DNA of 64,000 bases from Typha latifolia (taxonomy: Eukaryota > Streptophyta > Magnoliopsida > Poales > Typhaceae), in NCBI GenBank assembly GCA_019914945.1, contig CM034100.1, positions 4,911,209-4,975,208 on the forward strand, read 5' to 3'. The notes under the pieces were generated by a model. It saw only the letters and a program-made list of their open reading frames with translations, had not been told where the DNA came from and did no database searches. Below are positions 11,826-22,775 of the stretch, piece after piece. Numbering within the stretch: position 1 is the stretch's first letter; each line of letters starts with the position of its first letter. Made by a program: the position numbers and the translations under genes.

Positions 11826-11833
11826 TATAAATA
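11826..11833 (+). promoter_or_regulatory. TATA box of the LTR fragment
   Basis: TATAAATA, about 31 bp after the palindrome array. It is the only good TATA in this stretch and would start transcription near 11855-11860 on the plus strand. Confidence 0.5.
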
Positions 11834-11979
11834 CTAAAGTGTGTTTTTAGGACTTGGTAGTTGGAAGAACATTTATGAGAGTTGAGTCACCATTATATTG
11901 AGAGTGGTTAGAATTGTTAAACTCTTTGTAAATGAGAGATTTACAAAATAAAAAAGATTGTTCTGTCCGTGGATGTAGA

Positions 11980-12548
11980 TGTTGGTAATTTCATGATTTT
12001 GACATGAATATTTTATTAATTTTGAGCTAAGTTTTAAGTGGGGCCCACACATTATTTATAATGGTTTAATGGTGGAATCAATTTAGCTCAAAGCATACTT
12101 TATTGTCATATATTCACTTAATCAAATTCATGAAGAGAAGTGAATGATAATTGGCTCTAAAGTGGGTATCATGGCAATGGGAAATAAAGGAAAGTAAGTT
12201 TAGTACCATATTGGATATTTGAGAAATGTTAGTATGGTATATAAGCAACAAACTTCCTATGGGCTTTGGGCCCCAAAAGGGGTACCTATTTTGTGGGTAA
12301 AGGTTACTATGCAACCTAACACACACACGCGCGCCGCCCGGCCCGGCTCGGCTAGGTTCGGTTCGGTTCGCACGCATGGGTCAAAGTCCAATTTTATTTT
12401 TTGCCTGATACGGGTTCTCCAGAAGCAATCGGTGGAGGGCGAATTGGTCTTAAGGAGATACTATTCAGAATTTATATTCTGAAATCTGTAAGTTTATTTT
12501 TAATTTATTTTGATCGGATTTTTTGGAATCAGATTGTTATCGCCAACA
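11980..12548 (+). repeat. 5' LTR of the copia element
   Basis: 569 bp, bounded by the inverted ends TGTTGG...CCAACA, directly upstream of the gag leader. The borders rest on one LTR only because the partner is missing. It contains a GC-rich patch at 12320-12375 and the sequence TTGGTCTTAAG (12444-12454), which is repeated in inverted form just outside the LTR. Confidence 0.7.
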
Positions 12549-12550
12549 AT

Positions 12551-12561
12551 CTTAAGACCAA
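12551..12561 (+). other. Presumed primer-binding site, complementary to an internal LTR segment
   Basis: CTTAAGACCAA lies 2 bases after the LTR end and is the exact reverse complement of TTGGTCTTAAG at 12444-12454 (11 of 11). The expected initiator-tRNA-Met site (TGGTATCAGAGC) is not present here. Confidence 0.5.
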
Positions 12562-12572
12562 CCTTCTTTTAG

Positions 12573-15500
12573 ATGGCTGAAATAGTAAAGAGTACTATTT
12601 CCCCTATCACTGCTCCTCCAGTACCTACAGTTCATGGAGAAAAGCCTGAAAAATTCTGTGGTGCAGAATTTAAGAGATGGCAACAGAAGATGCTATTTTA
12701 TCTGACCACCTTGAATTTGGCTAAATTCTTACATGAAGATGTGCCTGAACTCCGAAAGGAGGAAACTGATAGGCAAGTAGTTCTTTGCAAAGGGATGCGT
12801 GGAAGCATGCCGACTTCCTTTGCCGAAACTATATCCTCAATGGACTGGACAACTCGTTGTATAACGTGTATAGTTCAAGTAAAAACGTCTAAGGAATTAT
12901 GGGAATCTTTAGACAAGAAGTACAAGACAGAAGATGCCGGTGCAAAGAAATTTGTAGTCGGTAAATTTCTTGAGTACAAGATGGTTGACACTAAACTAGT
13001 GATTAACCAGGTGCAAGATCTTCAAGTAATAATTCATGAGATTCATCTTTGAAGGGATGGTGATTAATGAATCATTCCAAGTGGCGGCTTTTATAGAAAA
13101 ACTGCCACCATCTTGGAGGGATTTCAAAAATTACCTAAAACACAAACGCAAGGAAATGACACTTGAAGAACTTATTGTCAGATTGAGGATTGAAGAAGAC
13201 AATCGTACTGCTGAAAAGAAAATTGGAAGCCAGTACGTATCAAAGGCAAATGTTGTGGAGTCCACAAAGGACAAGAAAAGGAAGCACACTGGCGAAGGCT
13301 CTAAAAGTGGCAATGCAAAGAAGTTCAAGGGCAAATGTTACGTCTGTGACAAACAAGGGCATCGTGCTCAGGACTGCCGCTTGAGGAAAAAGAAGGAAAA
13401 CTCAAAGAAGGAGAACTCTGAAAAGAAGAAGCCACAAGCCAATGAAATAGAACACCTTCGTTCTGATGTTGATGATATGCACCTCTCTGCTGTTGTCTCG
13501 GAAGTAAACCTGATTGGTGGTAATCCTAAAGAATGGTGGGTAGACACTGGAGCTACTCGACACATTTGTGCCAATAGGTGGATGTTTTCGTCTTATCAAA
13601 CTGCGACAGATGAAAAACTTTACATGGGCAATTCAGCAACTTCCAAGGTGGAAGGAATAGGAAAGGTTGTGTTAAAATTGACTTCAGGAAAAGAACTTAC
13701 TCTTAATGATGTAATGCATGTGCCCGACATTCGAAAGAATCTGGTTTCGGGATCATTATTGAGTAAGAAATGGTTTAAGTTGGTGTTTGAGTCTGATAAG
13801 TTTGTACTTATCAAAAATGGCATGTATGTTGGAAGGGGCTACTTGTCAAATGGCCTCTTTAAGATGAATGTAATGACTGTAACTCCAAAAATAAATAAAG
13901 AAGAATCTTCTTCTTACTTGCTTGAGTCTTATGAAATTTGGCATGGTAGATTAGGACATGTTAATTATGGTACATTACGTAGATTAATTAATCATAACAT
14001 ATTGCCTAATTTCTATATTGATTTAAATAAAAAATGTGAAATATGTGTTGAAGCCAAATTGGCTAAGACTTCGTTTCATTCTGTCGAACGAAGTACAGAA
14101 CCTCTAGAACTTATACATACTGATGTATGTGATTTGAAATTTATTCAAACTAGAGGTGGAAAAAAGTATTTTATTACTTTTATTGATGATTGCACAAGAT
14201 ACTGTTATGTGTATTTGCTAAGAAGCAAAGATGAGGCATTAGAAATGTTTATACATTTCAAATTAGAGGTTGAGAACCAACTTAGCAGAAAGATTAAAAT
14301 GCTAAGAAGTGATAGAGGTGGTGAATATGAGTCACCATTTGCACAAATATGTGCAGAAAATGGAATTATTCATCAAATAACGGCTCCTTACGCTCCACAA
14401 CAAAATGGTATTGCTGAACGTAAGAATATAACTCTAAAAGAGATGATGAATGCCATGTTAATAAGTTCTGGTTTACCCCAGAATTTGTGGGGGGAAGCTT
14501 TGCTTTCTGCAAATCACATTCTCAACCGGTTACCCCATAAGAAATTGGATAAAACACCTTATGAGTTATGGAAAGGTCGAGAACCTAGCTATAAATTCTT
14601 AAGAGTGTGGGGGTGCCTAGCAAAGGTTGCAATTCCAGTTCCTAAAAGAACAAAAATTGGACCTAAAACTATTGATTGTATATTCATTGGTTATGCTCAT
14701 AACAGTAGTGCATATCGATTCCTGGTTCACAAATCAGATAATTCTGAGGTACATGAGAATACAATTATTGAGTCTAGGAATGCATCATTCTTTGAGAATA
14801 CATTTCCATATAAATCTACATTAGAAATAAGTTCTCTCAAAAGAACTTATGAAAATAAGCATGACCAAGAGTCTATGCAAGAAGGAAATGATATTGAACC
14901 TAGACGAAGTAAGAGGGCAAGGACTTCTACGTCTTTTGGTCCTGATTTTCTAACATATTTGTTAGAAAAAGAACCTCAGAGTTATAAGGAAACAATGTCT
15001 ACTCCTGAAGCTCCTTTATGGAAAGAAGCCATTGATAGTGAAGTTGAATCCATTTTGCAAAATCATACCTGGAATTGGTGGATCTTCCACCGGGTTGTAA
15101 ACCTTTGGGTTACAAATGGATATTCAAAAGAAAGATGAAAGCAGATGGTTCAATTGACAAATACAAGGCGAGACTTGTAGTCAAAGGATATAGACAAACA
15201 GAGGGAATAGATTACTTTGATACATATTCACCTGTAACAAGAATAACATCTATCCGATTAATAATTGCTCTTGCGGCATTATATAATCTGGAAATACATC
15301 AGATGGATGTGAAAACTGCATTCTTGAATGGTGAATTAAATGAAGAAATCTATATGGAACAACCCGAAGGGTTTGTGGCTCCAGGACAAGAGAGAAAAGT
15401 GTGCAAATTAGTTAAGTCTCTTTATGGGCTTAAACAAGCACCTAAACAATGGCATGAAAAATTTGACTTAGTTATGATGTCAAATGGTTTTCACATTAAT

Positions 15501-16511
15501 GAATGTGATAAATGCGTTTATGTGAAATGCACTTCAGATAATTATGTCATTGTATGTCTATATGTGGATGACATGATAATAACTGGTAGTAATATTAATG
15601 TCATTAAAGCTACCAAGAACATGTTGGCTAAAAAGTTCGATATGAAAGATATGGGAGTTGCAGATGTGATTCTTGGTATAAAGATCACTAAGGCAACTGA
15701 AGGGTATGTTATATCTCAATCACATTATATTGAGAAAATACTCGATAAATTTGATAAAGATAGTAGCAATATAGCCAGAACACCTATAGATGTGAATCTT
15801 CATCTCACAAAGAATACAGGTGTATGTATATCTCAGTTAGAATATTCTCGGATAATAGGTAGTTTGATGTACATCATGAATTGCACTCGTCCGGATATTG
15901 CGTACTCTGTGAGTAAACTGAGTAGATATACAAGTAATCCAGGCAGTGATCACTGGAAGGCGATAGTTAGGGTACTCAGATATTTGAGATACACCACTAA
16001 CTATGGATTGCACTATTCAAGATATCCAGAAGTACTTGAAGGGTACAGTGATGCAAACTGGATATCTGATACAAAAGATACCAAATCCACGAGCGGATAT
16101 GTCTTTACACTTGGAGGTGCATCTATTTCATGGAAATCTTCTAAACAAACATGTATAGCTAGATCTACTATGGAATCCGAATTCATAGCATTAGATAAGG
16201 CTGGAGAAGAAGCAGAATGGCTTCGAAATTTCTTAGAAGATATTCCTATGTGGCCAAAACCTGTGTCCGCAATTTGCATACATTGCGATAGTCAATCGGC
16301 TATAGGAAGGGCACAGAGTCAGATGTATAACGGTAAGTCACGACATATACGTCGTAGGCATAATACAGTGCGACAATTGATCTCAAATGGTATAATATCC
16401 ATTGATTATGTAAAATCAAAGGATAACATCGCGGATCCATTAACTAAGGGTTTAACAAGAGATCGAGTATATTGTTCATCGAGGGGAATGGGTTTGAAGC
16501 CTACCACCTAG
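12573..16511 (+). pseudogene. Copia gag-pol polyprotein with two single-base frameshifts
   Basis: Gag begins at 12573 (MAEIVKSTISPI; GEKPEKFCGAEFKRWQQKML is a typical copia gag motif). A one-base gain near 13045-13050 ends that frame at 13052, and coding resumes in the frame starting near 13036. Then come the CCHC zinc knuckle ([14 protein letters not shown], about 13336), aspartic protease (DTGATRH, about 13541), integrase HHCC and DDE core ([24 protein letters not shown], about 13940-14430), a one-base loss near 15073 that ends the frame at 15138, and reverse transcriptase (YVDDMII, about 15560). RNase H follows, with SDANW and MESEF and an ending near GMGLKPTT. Apart from the two shifts the frames are open, which suggests a fairly recent element, but as it stands it cannot make a full polyprotein. 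Confidence 0.92.
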
Positions 16512-16899
16512 AGTAACGACACAACGGCAACCCAACCTAGTTGACTGGAGATCCCAAGATCTAGGTTCAAAGGGACAACCGAGTTGTGGGGGCGTTCTCT
16601 GAAATCACTAAGGAATTAAATTTCCTACACCTTTCCTATGATGACATAGTGATAAACCTGTACTAAGTGTTAGGGTAAGCATGTTTCATATCTCTATGTA
16701 CAACGCTTTAGCTTGTTTCATATCTTTGTACAACGTTAGTTTTTTGAAGCTGTCATTCACCTTCTACTACGGGGGCGAGAGGCAGCAATGGCCCTAATAG
16801 GAGTACACAGGCATAAAGGGCTCAATGTCCAGTGGCATCATTGTGACCTCCATTGACTGAAGTACGAACAACCCTACAATACCATACTGCAACGGAGAG

Positions 16900-17420
16900 T
16901 AGAAAAAAAATGTAGATAATCTCTATCCATCAAAGAATGATCAGAAGGGAGGAAGGCAAGTTTCTAAGCCCTGCTAGTACAACAGGAAGAAATGCCACAA
17001 AAAAACTCCAAACCTATAGAACACCTAAGACCAATCCCAACCGATCAGAGCCCACGAAAGAGGCAACGGAGCTCCTCTTGCCTCCCTCCACCACACATCA
17101 GCTAAAGGACAACAGGAACAAAGGGAGAGAGGAGGTGGAGAGACCCAAAGCAACTCCCTCTTGTATCTCATCGTATCGACAAGCGGCACTAAGGACGACC
17201 GAGACCAAAATGGGTGAAGAGATGAAGGGGGAGGAGATGAGAGAGGAGAAGACCAATGATGAGGGTGAGGGGTGGTGCACTAGAATCCTCCCTTCATCGA
17301 AAACTGCCGTGCGATCTAAGAATAAAGAAATAAAAGAACGTAGAGGAAGAGAAAAAAAACAGAGCCACACAAGGACAAGAGACATCTTTGCTCCTCCTAG
17401 ATAAGAGCTAAATGTGGGAA
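16900..17420. other. Purine-rich unassigned segment next to the copia end
   Basis: Strongly strand-asymmetric (AG-rich on plus) with open frames on both strands (16937-17404 plus, 17098-17385 minus). Neither shows a domain I know, and the composition alone explains the open frames. It may be part of another, unidentified transposon. Confidence 0.3.
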
Positions 17421-17999
17421 AATGGAGGAGGTTATAACTTAAGCCCCGTTAACTTTAATAATATATTTTTTTTAATTTAGAATACTTTTATTATCCTAAA
17501 TAACAAGTAATATAATAATAGACATAATTTAGAATACAAATATTATTAATTAAAATTACATCTTATACCACACATTAAACTAATTATTAATTTATCCATG
17601 ATATCTATCCCATTAATCTATTTTATATCAAATCAAATAATATTTATCATAATTTTATAAAAATTAAATAGATATTTTCTTTTATTTTATATCATATTAA
17701 AAGTAATTAATTATTACATTTTTATTCAGAATATAAGCGAACATAAAAGTATTTATTACTATATTAAATAATAACAAATAAAAATTACTATTTCTATTTT
17801 AATCATATTTTACATGTCAACGAGGCCTAAGATGGTAGCAATATGGAAAAGGAAGATAAAACGATAAACGTGCACATTTATTTACTAGTCAAACAGGGAC
17901 AATTTCCTTCACGTACAATAATCTTAAGCAGTTCGATATTCCTTTATTCCAACTAAACAAGCATACAAATAAAACAATCAATGGAGAAAGAAAGAGAAA
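17421..17999. other. AT-rich spacer downstream of the intact protease gene
   Basis: Very AT-rich, no gene seen. It includes the 3' flank of the protease gene. Confidence 0.5.
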
Positions 18000-19976
18000 T
18001 CATTTACTGAATCCTTGCATAACTGGGAATGAAGCTTCCATGGCAATACCACACAACCCTTCTTCAGCATCCACATCCTTTTGCATTAGTATGTAACCAC
18101 CCTCACCCCATGACTCGCCCCATGAGTTCTTCACTATCCAGTAGCTCGTTCCATCGATACCTTCTCCATAACCAACGATTGTAACGGCGTGATTAAGCTC
18201 AGTCCCACACGGTCCTGTAAAAATACCACCACTGTAGAATTGGAACTCTTGACCGCCTGCATCGATCGCAACCGATACAGGTTGGTGGAACACAGCTTTC
18301 ATGAGCAATTCTTCGTTGTTTTCAGGTACAATGCTGTAATCGATGATAGAAGCTACAGGTTGAGATAGTTTTGAGATATCGCAGGTGCCTTCAACTCCAG
18401 TGTAGGGATAGATAGCCTCAGTTGTTAGACCACCAGTTTCGATGATGAAAGAGAAGGCTTTCGCGGGCCAACCGCCGTTGCATCCATAGTTGGTATTATC
18501 GCAGTCGACAAGTAGCTGCTCTGATAAGGATATCAATGCTCCTGTTTTGATTTGAACGATCCCTTCCATTGCTGCCGCCGCGGAGAATGCCCAACAACTT
18601 CCTATATATGTAGCACATATGCTTAGTACAGCATCGAAGGCAAAAAGGTATATATATATATATATGTATATAATTACTTGCGTTGTTGTTGATTACTTAA
18701 AATAAAACTACTAGAATTTATAGTATACGTAATGATTCCAATTCCTAATATTTGTCTTATGCATGAACCATGAAAGGCACGACTACGGCTGACAAAATAA
18801 ATGAGCAGCTTGGCTCTTGCTAGTTGAGCTGATTTTGAGCGGTTAATTTATGCTTGAAAAAAATTTGTTGAGTTAAAACAAGCTCATTTAGGCTCAGCTC
18901 AACAAAATTATATATATATATATATAAATGTATAATATGTAATAGTTAGATCGAGCTAAACTCGAATTGAGCTCGGCTGTGACTCGACTCAGGTTGGGCT
19001 CGGATTGAGTTGAACTGAACATCATCCAATACCAAATTTTGGCTCAAAAATAAAGTCCACTCTCAGCTCGTTTACATCTGTAGGCCCAACCGTATTAGTT
19101 GCAAAGTAGATTATCATTGGAAAATGGGTTAATTTCCTTGTATAGCATTCAGAATATCCTTATTTGGTTGTATACGCTTTCAAAGTCATAGTTTTAAAAT
19201 AAATATTATTAAAGAAATAAATTTAGAATTATAAATTAAAATATCAATTATTTAACCGATGAAAATAATATATAAAATAATCTTGAAATGAAAACAAGAA
19301 TAAAGGTTTAAATTTCTTATAAATTGACCAAATTTTAATAGTAAATTAGCTTTGAGGGCTATTCAAACGAAAAATAAGGTTTATAAGGGGGGTATATATC
19401 CACATAAAGAGGGGTATACCCATAATAAGATATTCTAGAGGAGTATACATATGAAAAAAAAAAAAAAGCCTTGTATTATCTGTAGTTCTCTTCTTAGTAA
19501 ATTAATTAAATGGCATAAGAGCTGACCATATTCTTACCACATTGCTCTTGGTTCTTGACATTAGTCACAGCACCCCTAGTCCTCCAATCGATGGTTGCGG
19601 ACGGGCTCGTCGTCTTGTAGATGAACGGCTTCGTCGGCGGTGCGGAACTCTTGAGAGGCTTATAGCCGGTGTGAGTGGCGAGGAACTCCCCATTGGTCAT
19701 GTCGGCAAACTCGTTAATGGCGAGGGTGAGGTTGAACCTTCCGGTACCATTGTTGAATGCTTCGATGTACTGGAAGTTGTCCTTAAAGATCTGGAAGCGT
19801 TTCAGCTGCTCCTTGGCGTCCTTGTAAACCTTGCCATATTTACTCATGAACTCCTCAAACTTCTTCACGAGTGAGCCCTGATCAATATCGTCAAGGCCAA
19901 AGGAGGCTACAGGAGAAGCAGCCCAGAATGTACAAACGAGAGCTAAGAGAACTAAGAGACGAACTGAGGAAGCCAT
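18000..19976 (-). CDS. Papain-like cysteine protease (C1A, SAG39-like)
   Basis: Two exons: 19538-19976 and 18000-18601, joined across a 936-bp GT-AG intron in phase 1 (TGT G|GA AGT); 346 residues, normal for the family. Seen in order: a signal peptide ([20 protein letters not shown]), the I29 inhibitory propeptide ([34 protein letters not shown]), and the mature start near [16 protein letters not shown]. The oxyanion Gln and catalytic Cys are in NQEQCGSCWAFS, the His in [12 protein letters not shown], and the Asn in [10 protein letters not shown]. There is no C-terminal KDEL or granulin domain. Such enzymes are made as zymogens, enter the secretory route to vacuole or apoplast, and act in senescence, defence or protein turnover. 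The TATA box at 20043-20050 is 67 bp upstream. The tandem partner at 9728 is a pseudogene, so this is the working copy. Confidence 0.93.
18790..19080. repeat. MITE-like insertion in the protease intron
   Basis: A segment rich in AGCTCGGCTCG / GAGCTGAGCC words in both orientations around a (TA)n run (about 18908-18926), absent from the pseudogene intron. It looks like a small non-autonomous transposon, but I could not fix ends or target duplication. Confidence 0.35.
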
Positions 19977-20042
19977 GAGAACTGTGAAGGCTTTTGTTTA
20001 ATTTGTCTGTGAGGTTATAAGCTCCCTAGCTATTAGATGGGG

Positions 20043-20050
20043 TTTATATA
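20043..20050 (-). promoter_or_regulatory. TATA box of the intact protease gene
   Basis: TATATAAA on the minus strand, 67 bp upstream of the ATG at 19976. The pseudogene copy lacks it, its homology ending just before this point. Confidence 0.65.
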
Positions 20051-22775
20051 GACACACATAGGCTTTTGCATAAGAACTCGTCAATCTTTTTGGTAGTTGC
20101 AGAAAGACTTCGTATTTGTCAATGGATCGAGGCGTAGCCGCCTCGATAACACAGTTGGCAGTCCTTTTTGGTGCTCGAGCGCGGTTTGAAGAAGTAAACC
20201 ATAACGTGCTCTTCCTACCTAATGCTTTAATATATATAAAAAAAGTTTGTGCGAATCCTTCAATTGTCCCTGACTTCTTCTGAATTGCATCTTTAGATGC
20301 ATAACTTTTAAAGTTTTTTGCATGGATATCCTCTATATTATTTTTGGTTACTTATGACTTTAAATAGAGGATGATGTGCTTAAGTAAGCGGAATGCTTAA
20401 AAAAAAAGGAATAAAAGTAATTTTCAATGGATTAAATTTAAGCTTTCTTTGGTTTGTGGAGTATCTTAGGGAAATCAGAGGTGTTATAAACTGTCTTTTT
20501 TTTTCTTTATATATCAAAATTATATAAATTAAGGGGTTGTTTGGAGTCATGTTTCTAAAGATGCTGCTTCAATATATATTGTAATTAAATATAGAATTTA
20601 TATGATGTATCCCCTAAGCTAATATACTTATAAATTTTGGTATCCATTCAATTACGCTGATGCCAAAACACAGAACTGTTCATCTTCGTTAAGATAATAT
20701 ACTTATTTGATAGTTATTTGTTAGTGGCGTCTGTTTAATGCATTATCTACAAAAAATATTTAACCAAATATATTTCTTTTCCACGTATAAAGTGTCCAAG
20801 ATGTTAAGAATAACGTGAAGAAATAATTCACATTAAAATAATAATGAATAATAAATATGTAAAAAGATTTAGTCCTTTGAACCTTATAAGAACCTTACAA
20901 GGGTTAAATTATAAGGTTTTTCTCAAATCCTTATTTATCTTTTATGGGACTCTTCCTCTTTTTCCACTGCACCTGCACTTCGCAAGCTTATTTTCACCCT
21001 ATCTTTTCAAAGTCTTTGAGTATTTTATGGTTGCTCTTAAATTTTTTATACGTCTACTTTACTTTGAATATGCATCTAATTTATTTTAAAATTTATACAC
21101 AAAATTAGGTAATGTTTTAAAATCAATATTCAAATAAATGATTTTTAAATATGAGTTGCTGACTAAATTAACAATCTACATAGAAATTCTAAATCCACTT
21201 AAAAAATTGCCAAGAACCAAGAAAAAACTTCATATAAAATTATTTTTGGGTTCAGCAACTTTCATACAAATTGTTGATTGGGAAGCGAATTATATGGGAA
21301 AAAAATTTCTGTCAAACTTTGCAAATTTTCGAGTAATTTAAAAAATTCCATATAAATTACTGATCCAATTATCAACTTATATTTAAAAATTACTTTATTG
21401 AGACAACGATTTTAAAAACGCACCTAGTATCATAGATATAAAATTAGAACCGTAAAACATGAGAGGGCTAGTTTGCTCAAAAACTCTTATCTTTTCACTC
21501 GGATATACTATTAGATTTATTTATTTTCTGAAAGAATGATATACTATTAGATCAGAATGAAAAGACTTAGTCACCAATCTCATCAGAATTAATATAATTC
21601 ATGTTGACTAGTCATATTGGCATATCCATTTCCAGCTCTCCGTGGTGCATGAATTGGTCTACCAATCCTGCGTTTGGTTGGATAAGCTTAAATATCGGTA
21701 TTAAACCCAAGACTTAAATATGTGACAAGGTTGCTACCCCGCGGGAAGTCTAATCTCCGCAATCGACCACATTCTCCATAGGGCCCTCTTTAAGATTATA
21801 ATTGTTACTTTCATAATCCCAATCTTTTTTACTTAATTTCAATTTTCTTTTTCCAAGTCCTAGATTCAGGTAGTCCTTTAACTAGAGATTTTTCTTTTTT
21901 TTCCCCCGGAAATGATCTATTTTTCAGAAGTCTAAAAAGGCATACAACTTTCTTTGAAATAATGATGCAATTCCTGACCTAAAAATAGTATGCAATTTTT
22001 TAAAAAAAAAAATCTAAAAAGACCTTGTAGACCATATTTTGTAGTCAAATTGATCATATCTATTGATAGCTCTTAACATGGTATGCATTCATGACCTAAT
22101 GCAACTTATCTAATAGCCAATCGTGAAATTAATGCAACCTAGTCACCGATCTGATCAGAATATATTGTTCATGAAGTCAAATTGGCATATCCATTACCAG
22201 CCTTAACAAGTGCATGAATTGGTCTACTAACCCTGCATTTGGTTGGATGTTTGGGCAAGGTGAAGATTATAATTGCTATTTTCATAACAATTTTTTCCTT
22301 TTATTTTCAATTTTCTTTTTTTAAGCCCTAGATTCAAGTAGTCATTTAACTAGAAATGGATTTGCCAATAGTAAGCATCACAACAAAGTAAAATAGGATA
22401 TCAAACTCTAAGATAAAATTATTATACAACAAGGAGCACAGCCCTGACAGATACATAGGCATAAAAGACCTAGAATTAGTATATGACTTTGTCGCAACCT
22501 AGATCACAAGTACAGATCACAAGTATATAATCTCCCCCATAAAGACTATAATCAAATATCACCAATAAGTATAAAAAAAAATGAACCCCAAAAATGTTGA
22601 GCTAACAAACTATATAATAAGTACTTTTGGCAACATAACACATTGCAGAAAGCAATACCGCCTATTATCAGTTATACTAGACTGACTCATAGTACCAACA
22701 TAACCTCTCTCCAGGTTTGCCAGGGAAAAAGCTTAAGCTTGACTGAAGATTATTTGCTACTTACAAGAAAATAAT
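20051..22775. other. Spacer with a diverged direct repeat
   Basis: No gene seen. A segment at about 21560-21895 (CACCAATCTCATCAGAAT ... GCATGAATTGGTCTACC ... TCCTAGATTCAGGTAGTC) is repeated in the same order and orientation at about 22140-22350, roughly 580 bp downstream, with clear divergence. Polypyrimidine tracts lie near 21890. Confidence 0.5.

Larger units (their letters stand above)
11529..11979 (+). mobile_element. Fragment of a copia-type LTR with its own promoter
   Basis: Starts with TGTTAAAAATTGA exactly where homology to the intact protease promoter ends. It carries seven TTCGAA palindromes, then a TATA box (TATAAATA, 11826-11833), and an R/U5-like tail ending TTCTGTCCGTGGATGTAGA, a phrase I know from plant copia LTR ends. 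There is no terminal CA; the next base begins the TGTTGG end of another LTR, so this LTR appears broken by a nested insertion. Family assignment is from memory of similar LTRs, not an alignment. Confidence 0.5.
11980..16900 (+). mobile_element. Ty1/copia retrotransposon, frameshifted and lacking its 3' LTR
   Basis: Order: 5' LTR (11980-12548), presumed primer site (12551-12561), gag, protease, integrase, reverse transcriptase and RNase H (12573-16511), then about 390 bp of the 3' internal region (sequences such as CCAAGATCTAGGTTCAA and GGCCCTAATAGGAGTACAC that I associate with copia 3' internal regions). No second LTR follows: nothing like TGTTGGTAATTTC occurs downstream, so the 3' end is lost. 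The right border is approximate. The gag-pol order with integrase before RT is diagnostic of copia. It sits between the dead and the intact protease gene. Confidence 0.88.

Noticed and set aside
11973..16917. ATGTAGA at 11973 and 16910 as a target duplication of the copia element
   Set aside because: The right copy is not preceded by a CCAACA LTR end and follows internal sequence; a 7-base match in AT-rich DNA over this distance is not convincing.
16937..17404. 155-residue open frame as a gene
   Set aside because: Biased purine-rich composition, open frames on both strands, no splice or domain evidence, and a position beside a broken retrotransposon.
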